From Candidatus Campbellbacteria bacterium RIFCSPLOWO2_02_35_12 (GTDB lineage Bacteria; Patescibacteriota; Minisyncoccia; Phycocordibacterales; UBA2163), in NCBI GenBank assembly GCA_001774455.1, contig MFAC01000003.1, positions 1 through 8,205 on the forward strand: 8,205 nt of DNA, written 5' to 3'. The first letter of the stretch is position 1. Each line of letters begins with the position of its first letter. The notes below the pieces were generated by a model. It made no database searches and was not told the origin of the DNA. It worked only from the letters and a program-made list of their open reading frames with translations. Below, piece after piece: positions 4,336 to 8,205 of the stretch. The position numbers were made by a program, and so were the translations under genes.

Positions 4336-5301
4336 ATGGACATAGAACATCTAACAAAAATGCAGATAGTGCTTCTCACTTTATTGGTGAGTTTTGTAAC
4401 TTCTATTGCGACGGGAATAATTACCGTAACATTGATGAATCAAGTTCCTCCGGCGGTAACGCAGACATTAAATCGTGTTGTTGAACGAACGGTTGAACGG
4501 GTTGTACCCGATAAATCTCAAGGCGCCGGTGTTATAACAAAAGAAGTTACCATCGTAGTAAAGGAAGATGATTTAATTACAGATTCAATAGGAAAAAATT
4601 TAAAAAGTATTGTAAAGATAACAAAGAAAACAGAAGAAGGTATTGCGGGCAATCTTTTGGGTTTGGGTGTTATTGTTTCAAATAATGGAATAATAATGAC
4701 CGACTTATCTGTTACAAAAGATAATTCAACATTCATTATTGAAACAGAAGACGGGCATCTTTTTAATGCCAATATTATTGAGACAGAAAACAAAAAACAG
4801 GTATCTTTTATTTTTATAGAAAAATCAGAAGATGATAAAGACGGCAAAGATAGCAAAGGCAACATACAGGAAACTTTGTTTTCTCCGATTGCATTTCCGG
4901 ACGCGAACACTTTAAAACTTGGGCAGACTGTTATATCTATTACAGGAGGGAAAAGAACCAATGTGTCGGTAGGTATTATTTCAGGATTTATTGAAGATAA
5001 CATTGAAAAAGCGAATCAATCACTTGATACCGATATATTGAATGAAAAAGCCACAAATGACGCGAAAGATATTTCGCAAGAAACTATAAAAACATCTTCA
5101 ATAATAAAGACAAATATTGATAAAAATAATATTATAGCGGGAAGTCCTCTTACTGATATGTTTGGCAAAATTATCGGTATAGCAACAACAGATTTATTTA
5201 TGGAAAGTTCAGCGGTATTTATTTCCGTCGCAGATGTAAAAAATATTCTTCTGGATATAAATCTTGTTAATACGGAAACAACAAAAATTAAAAAACAATA
5301 A
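4336..5301 (+). CDS. Membrane-anchored HtrA/trypsin-like protein lacking the catalytic triad
   Basis: The 321-residue product has a short cytoplasmic start, one membrane segment (about 9-34, 'IVLLTLLVSFVTSIATGIITVTLM' region) and a juxtamembrane stretch 'RVVERTVERVVP' (47-58). An outward-facing divergent trypsin-like domain follows, with no PDZ domain. HtrA landmarks are recognisable: 'GLGVIVSNNGIIMTD' (109-123) matches GSGVIVSxDGYILTN, 'VSVGIISGF' (210-218) matches the VSVGIIS strand, and 'IKTNIDKNNIIAGSPL' (257-272) aligns without gaps with IQTDAAINPGNSGGPL, followed by 'GKIIGIAT' (277-284). The triad is gone: His maps to Ser125, Asp to Gln155 and Ser to Ala268. A charged low-complexity insert (163-176) and a polar insert (219-252) are also present. 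The gene is intact and has its own promoters, so a scaffolding or sensing role is plausible. clpB starts 71 bases downstream. The fold call is moderately sure; the function is unknown. Confidence 0.75.
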   Translation: MDIEHLTKMQIVLLTLLVSFVTSIATGIITVTLMNQVPPAVTQTLNRVVERTVERVVPDKSQGAGVITKEVTIVVKEDDLITDSIGKNLKSIVKITKKTEEGIAGNLLGLGVIVSNNGIIMTDLSVTKDNSTFIIETEDGHLFNANIIETENKKQVSFIFIEKSEDDKDGKDSKGNIQETLFSPIAFPDANTLKLGQTVISITGGKRTNVSVGIISGFIEDNIEKANQSLDTDILNEKATNDAKDISQETIKTSSIIKTNIDKNNIIAGSPLTDMFGKIIGIATTDLFMESSAVFISVADVKNILLDINLVNTETTKIKKQ

Positions 5302-5372
5302 AAATAAAATCTTCCGAAAACTTTTTAATCTATTAATTTTACATTATAAAATTTTAAATTTAAATTTTTAAT

Positions 5373-8084
5373 ATGCCGCCGTTTAATAATTTCACAACAA
5401 AAGCAAGAGAAGCAATTCGTAAAGCGCATGAGATTGCCGTTGAGCGCGGACAAAATCATGTAAATCCTCTCCATCTTCTGACAGCCCTGGTTCTTCAGGA
5501 GGAAAGTATGGTTTTTTCCATATTGGAAAAACTTGACATTGACACTATGCTTCTTACGGATACGCTTCTTGAAATACTTGAAGTTCCGGAATCGGGTTCC
5601 GTATTATCGCCTTCTTACCAGCTCTATCTTACGCCTGAACTCGCGCAAGTATTGGAGGGTTCAAGCAAAGTAGCCTCTCATTTTGGCGACCAGTTTGTTT
5701 CAACAGAACATCTCTTTATTGCTATGCTTGATTATCCGGGTCCTTCGCGTGAGATTCTTGCGCGATTTAAGCTTGACAGAAATACTGTCGCGCAAATTTT
5801 GCAAGAGCTTAAAAATAGCAAAGTTACCGAAGTTGAACAGCCAAAACGATTTCGCGCGCTCTCAAAATATACAAGAAATTTGACAAAATTGGCATCAGAA
5901 AACAAACTTGACCCGGTCGTGGGACGCGATAATGAGATTATTCGTGTAATTCAGATTTTGTCGCGCAGAACTAAAAATAATCCGATATTGATAGGCGAAG
6001 CGGGTGTCGGGAAAACCGCTATTGCCGAAGGTCTTGGACAGAGAATGGCATCAGGCGATGTTCCCGAATCTCTTAAAAACAAAGAGTTATTGTCTCTTGA
6101 CCTCGGTCTTTTGATTGCGGGCACAAAATACAGAGGTGAATTTGAAGAGCGATTGAAAAATATAATGCGCGAAATTGAACGCGCTGAAGGCAGTGTGATT
6201 TTATTTATTGATGAAATACATACCATTGTCGGCGCAGGCGCGGCGGAAGGAGCTATGGATGCTTCAAATATGCTTAAACCAGCTCTCTCGCGTGGCGACC
6301 TTCGCGCTATCGGCGCCACAACGCTTAAAGAATATCAAAGACACATTGAAAGAGACCCCGCTCTTACAAGACGATTTCAGCCGGTTTTCGTTCAAGAGCC
6401 GTCTCTTGATGATGCGGTTGCGATATTACGCGGACTTCGTGAAAAATATGAACTTTACCATGGAGTGCGTATTACGGACGATGCTATTGTAGCCGCCGTA
6501 AATCTATCAAGTCGTTATATAACTGATAGATTTTTGCCTGATAAAGCGGTTGACTTGATTGATGAAGCGGCGTCATCGCTCAGAATTTCTCTTGAAAATA
6601 AACCACCCGTTTTAGAAGAAGTTCACAGGAAGATTATGCGATACGAAATAGAAAAAGAAGCGCTCAAAAAAGATTTGGAAAATTCAAGTAATAAAAAAGT
6701 TGCCACACGAGTAAAAAAGATTAACAAAGACATAGCGGACTTAAAGGAGAAGACAAAAGAAATTGAATTAAAATGGAATAATGAAAAAGAAGTTCTTGGT
6801 GAAATAAAAAATATTAAAAAAGAACTTGAAACACTTCGCATAGAAGCGGAAAGCGCTGAAGCAAAAGCCGATTTGGCAAAAGCCGCGGAGATACGATACG
6901 GAAAACTTCCGTCTTTGGAAAAAGAATTTGACATAAAAACAAAACGGCTTAAAAAACTTCAACGGTCAAGAAGAATTCTAAAAGAAGAAATTATGGAAAC
7001 CGATATTGCGGATGTTGTGTCGCGTTGGACAAATATTCCGATAACGCGAATGCTTGAAGAAGAAGCGGAGAAACTCGGCAGAATGGAAGAAGTATTAAAG
7101 AGTAAAATAATAGGACAAGATGAATCCGTGAGTAAAATTGCCGATGCCGTAAAACGCTCACGAGTCGGTATAGCGGACCCAAACAGACCGATAGGTTCTT
7201 TCCTTTTCTTGGGTCCAACGGGTGTGGGAAAGACGGAGCTTACAAAAGTTTTAGCGGAGTTTATGTTTGATGATGAGAGGTCTCTTATAAGAGTGGATAT
7301 GTCAGAATATATGGAAAAACACTCGGTGTCTAAAATAATAGGCGCGCCTCCGGGATATGTCGGGCACGATGAAGGCGGTTCGCTTACCGAGATTATTCGC
7401 CATAGGCCATACGCTGTTCTTCTTTTTGACGAAATAGAAAAAGCGCATCCAGAAGTGTTTAATATTCTTCTCCAAGTTCTTGATAATGGTCGTCTTACCG
7501 ACGCAAAGGGAAGAGTCGTGAATTTTAAAAATACTGTTATAATTTTAACTTCCAATATCGGCTCGCAATATATAGACAAAATGGCAAGTATCGGATTTTT
7601 ATCGCAAGAGAGTAATAATAAAGATGCTCAATACGAAGACGCGAAGGAAAGAGTGATGAAAAGCTTGAAAGATTATTTCAGACCGGAATTTCTTAATCGT
7701 CTTGATGAAATAATATTATTTAATATTCTTACTCAAGAAGCGATGAAAAAAATTGTTGAAATTCAAGTAAAAATTATAAAAGACCGTTTGAAAACAAAAA
7801 GTATTGAGCTTAATATATTACCCGAAGTTTTTATTTTTCTTGCAAAAGAAGGATATAATCCGCAATATGGCGCGCGGCCGCTTAAACGTTTAATACAAAA
7901 TAAAATTCTTACCAAAATAGCTTCGCTTATAATATCGCAAAGCGTTGCGGAAGGGGGTTCTATTGAAGTTGGTTTCAAAGATAATGAATTTGTTTTTGAT
8001 GTAAAGAAAAAGGGTGTAAGAAAAAACAAAAATATTAAAAGTAATATAAAAGTTTCAAAAAATTCTGAAAAAATGATAATATAA
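5373..8084 (+). CDS. clpB: ClpB-type AAA+ disaggregase with an IGF loop motif
   Basis: This cytoplasmic hexameric ATPase threads substrates through its pore; ClpB works with DnaK to rescue aggregates. Domains over 903 residues: a double Clp N-domain (about 5-148); AAA1 with Walker A GEAGVGKT (208-215), pore loop KYRG (252-255), Walker B ending D280-E281, and Arg fingers R333/R334; a long coiled-coil M domain (about 408-540) with the ClpB-like 'YGKLPSLEKEF' (509-519); 'VVSRWTNIPITRM' (548-560); AAA2 with GPTGVGKT (614-621), pore loop PPGYVG (659-664), LLFDE (683-687), sensor 1 TSN and sensor 2 GARPLKR (833-839). After TSNIGS it has a longer loop with IGF (740-742), in the place where ClpA/ClpC carry the ClpP-docking tripeptide. 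A Lys/Asn-rich tail (880-903) ends the protein. No CIRCE element or Shine-Dalgarno sequence precedes it, and upstream DNA is almost pure A/T with a possible TATAAA at 5345-5350. Annotation as ClpC is the alternative. Confidence 0.93.
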   Translation: MPPFNNFTTKAREAIRKAHEIAVERGQNHVNPLHLLTALVLQEESMVFSILEKLDIDTMLLTDTLLEILEVPESGSVLSPSYQLYLTPELAQVLEGSSKVASHFGDQFVSTEHLFIAMLDYPGPSREILARFKLDRNTVAQILQELKNSKVTEVEQPKRFRALSKYTRNLTKLASENKLDPVVGRDNEIIRVIQILSRRTKNNPILIGEAGVGKTAIAEGLGQRMASGDVPESLKNKELLSLDLGLLIAGTKYRGEFEERLKNIMREIERAEGSVILFIDEIHTIVGAGAAEGAMDASNMLKPALSRGDLRAIGATTLKEYQRHIERDPALTRRFQPVFVQEPSLDDAVAILRGLREKYELYHGVRITDDAIVAAVNLSSRYITDRFLPDKAVDLIDEAASSLRISLENKPPVLEEVHRKIMRYEIEKEALKKDLENSSNKKVATRVKKINKDIADLKEKTKEIELKWNNEKEVLGEIKNIKKELETLRIEAESAEAKADLAKAAEIRYGKLPSLEKEFDIKTKRLKKLQRSRRILKEEIMETDIADVVSRWTNIPITRMLEEEAEKLGRMEEVLKSKIIGQDESVSKIADAVKRSRVGIADPNRPIGSFLFLGPTGVGKTELTKVLAEFMFDDERSLIRVDMSEYMEKHSVSKIIGAPPGYVGHDEGGSLTEIIRHRPYAVLLFDEIEKAHPEVFNILLQVLDNGRLTDAKGRVVNFKNTVIILTSNIGSQYIDKMASIGFLSQESNNKDAQYEDAKERVMKSLKDYFRPEFLNRLDEIILFNILTQEAMKKIVEIQVKIIKDRLKTKSIELNILPEVFIFLAKEGYNPQYGARPLKRLIQNKILTKIASLIISQSVAEGGSIEVGFKDNEFVFDVKKKGVRKNKNIKSNIKVSKNSEKMII

Positions 8085-8092
8085 GACTGTAT

Positions 8093-8179
8093 GCGTCGGT
8101 GGCAGAGTGGTCAAATGCAATTGGCTGTAAACCAATCGGTCTTGTACCTACGGGGGTTCAAATCCCTCCCGGCGCACCA
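8093..8179 (+). tRNA. tRNA-Tyr (anticodon GTA), class II, CCA encoded
   Basis: The acceptor stem GCGTCGG/CCGGCGC has one G-U pair. The anticodon stem ATTGG/CCAAT holds the loop CTGTAAA with GTA at 8127-8129. A long variable arm (8137-8151, GGT/ACC stem) is typical of bacterial tRNA-Tyr. The T arm GGGGG/CCCTC has loop TTCAAAT, the discriminator is A, and CCA is encoded at 8177-8179. It begins 8 bases after the clpB stop with no terminator between, so read-through from clpB is likely unless a promoter lies within the clpB 3' end. Confidence 0.96.
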
Positions 8180-8205
8180 GTAGTAACTTGTTCGGAATTA
8201 ACTGC

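Noticed and set aside
4518..5003. 161-codon antisense frame inside the HtrA-like gene
   Set aside because: The sense strand has clear HtrA-like strand motifs, a membrane segment and promoters; the antisense translation shows no family features.
5302..5372. CIRCE heat-shock operator before clpB
   Set aside because: No TTAGCACTC-N9-GAGTGCTAA-like inverted repeat is present; the gap is almost pure A/T.
5951..6319. Long antisense reading frames inside clpB (also 6959-7579 and 6623-6934, minus strand)
   Set aside because: They are shadows of a strongly conserved AAA+ gene, with no recognisable product and low-complexity Ser/Phe-rich translations.

Overview
The window is an AT-rich bacterial chromosome segment. 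It most likely comes from the Candidate Phyla Radiation (Patescibacteria), in the Parcubacteria or a neighbouring lineage. This is an inference from gene style: a very short IF-2 with no N-terminal domains, a reduced RbfA, a divergent class V cysteine desulfurase, a membrane-anchored trypsin-like protein with an 'RVVERTVERVVP' juxtamembrane segment, and almost no Shine-Dalgarno sequences. No 16S gene or other decisive marker is present.

Layout. Bases 40-1976 hold a leftward unit in the order infB, rbfA, tRNA-Cys(GCA). Bases 1977-2525 are a divergent intergenic region with two 104-bp direct copies of a hairpin element that has long terminal inverted repeats, plus a smaller hairpin. Bases 2526-3761 encode a NifS/IscS-type cysteine desulfurase on the plus strand. 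Bases 3762-4335 are non-coding and hold an array of palindromic 'atcatccaaggac' repeats, full and half copies, followed by two good sigma70-type promoters. Bases 4336-5301 encode a membrane-anchored HtrA-fold protein in which all three catalytic triad positions are replaced. Bases 5373-8084 encode a ClpB-type AAA+ disaggregase, and tRNA-Tyr(GTA) follows 8 bases later.

Function. The leftward unit serves translation: initiation factor, 30S maturation factor and a tRNA. The rightward half combines sulfur mobilisation (for Fe-S clusters and/or tRNA thiolation) with protein quality control (pseudoprotease plus Clp ATPase). Each of the two outward-facing units ends in a tRNA gene directly after the last CDS.

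The most interesting points are the triad-less HtrA-like protein, the IGF tripeptide in a Clp ATPase with a ClpB-length middle domain, the 104-bp hairpin element pair whose internal reading frame is kept open, the palindrome array, and a 21-bp in-frame mini-repeat in the desulfurase. No complete novel defence or mobile system is visible.
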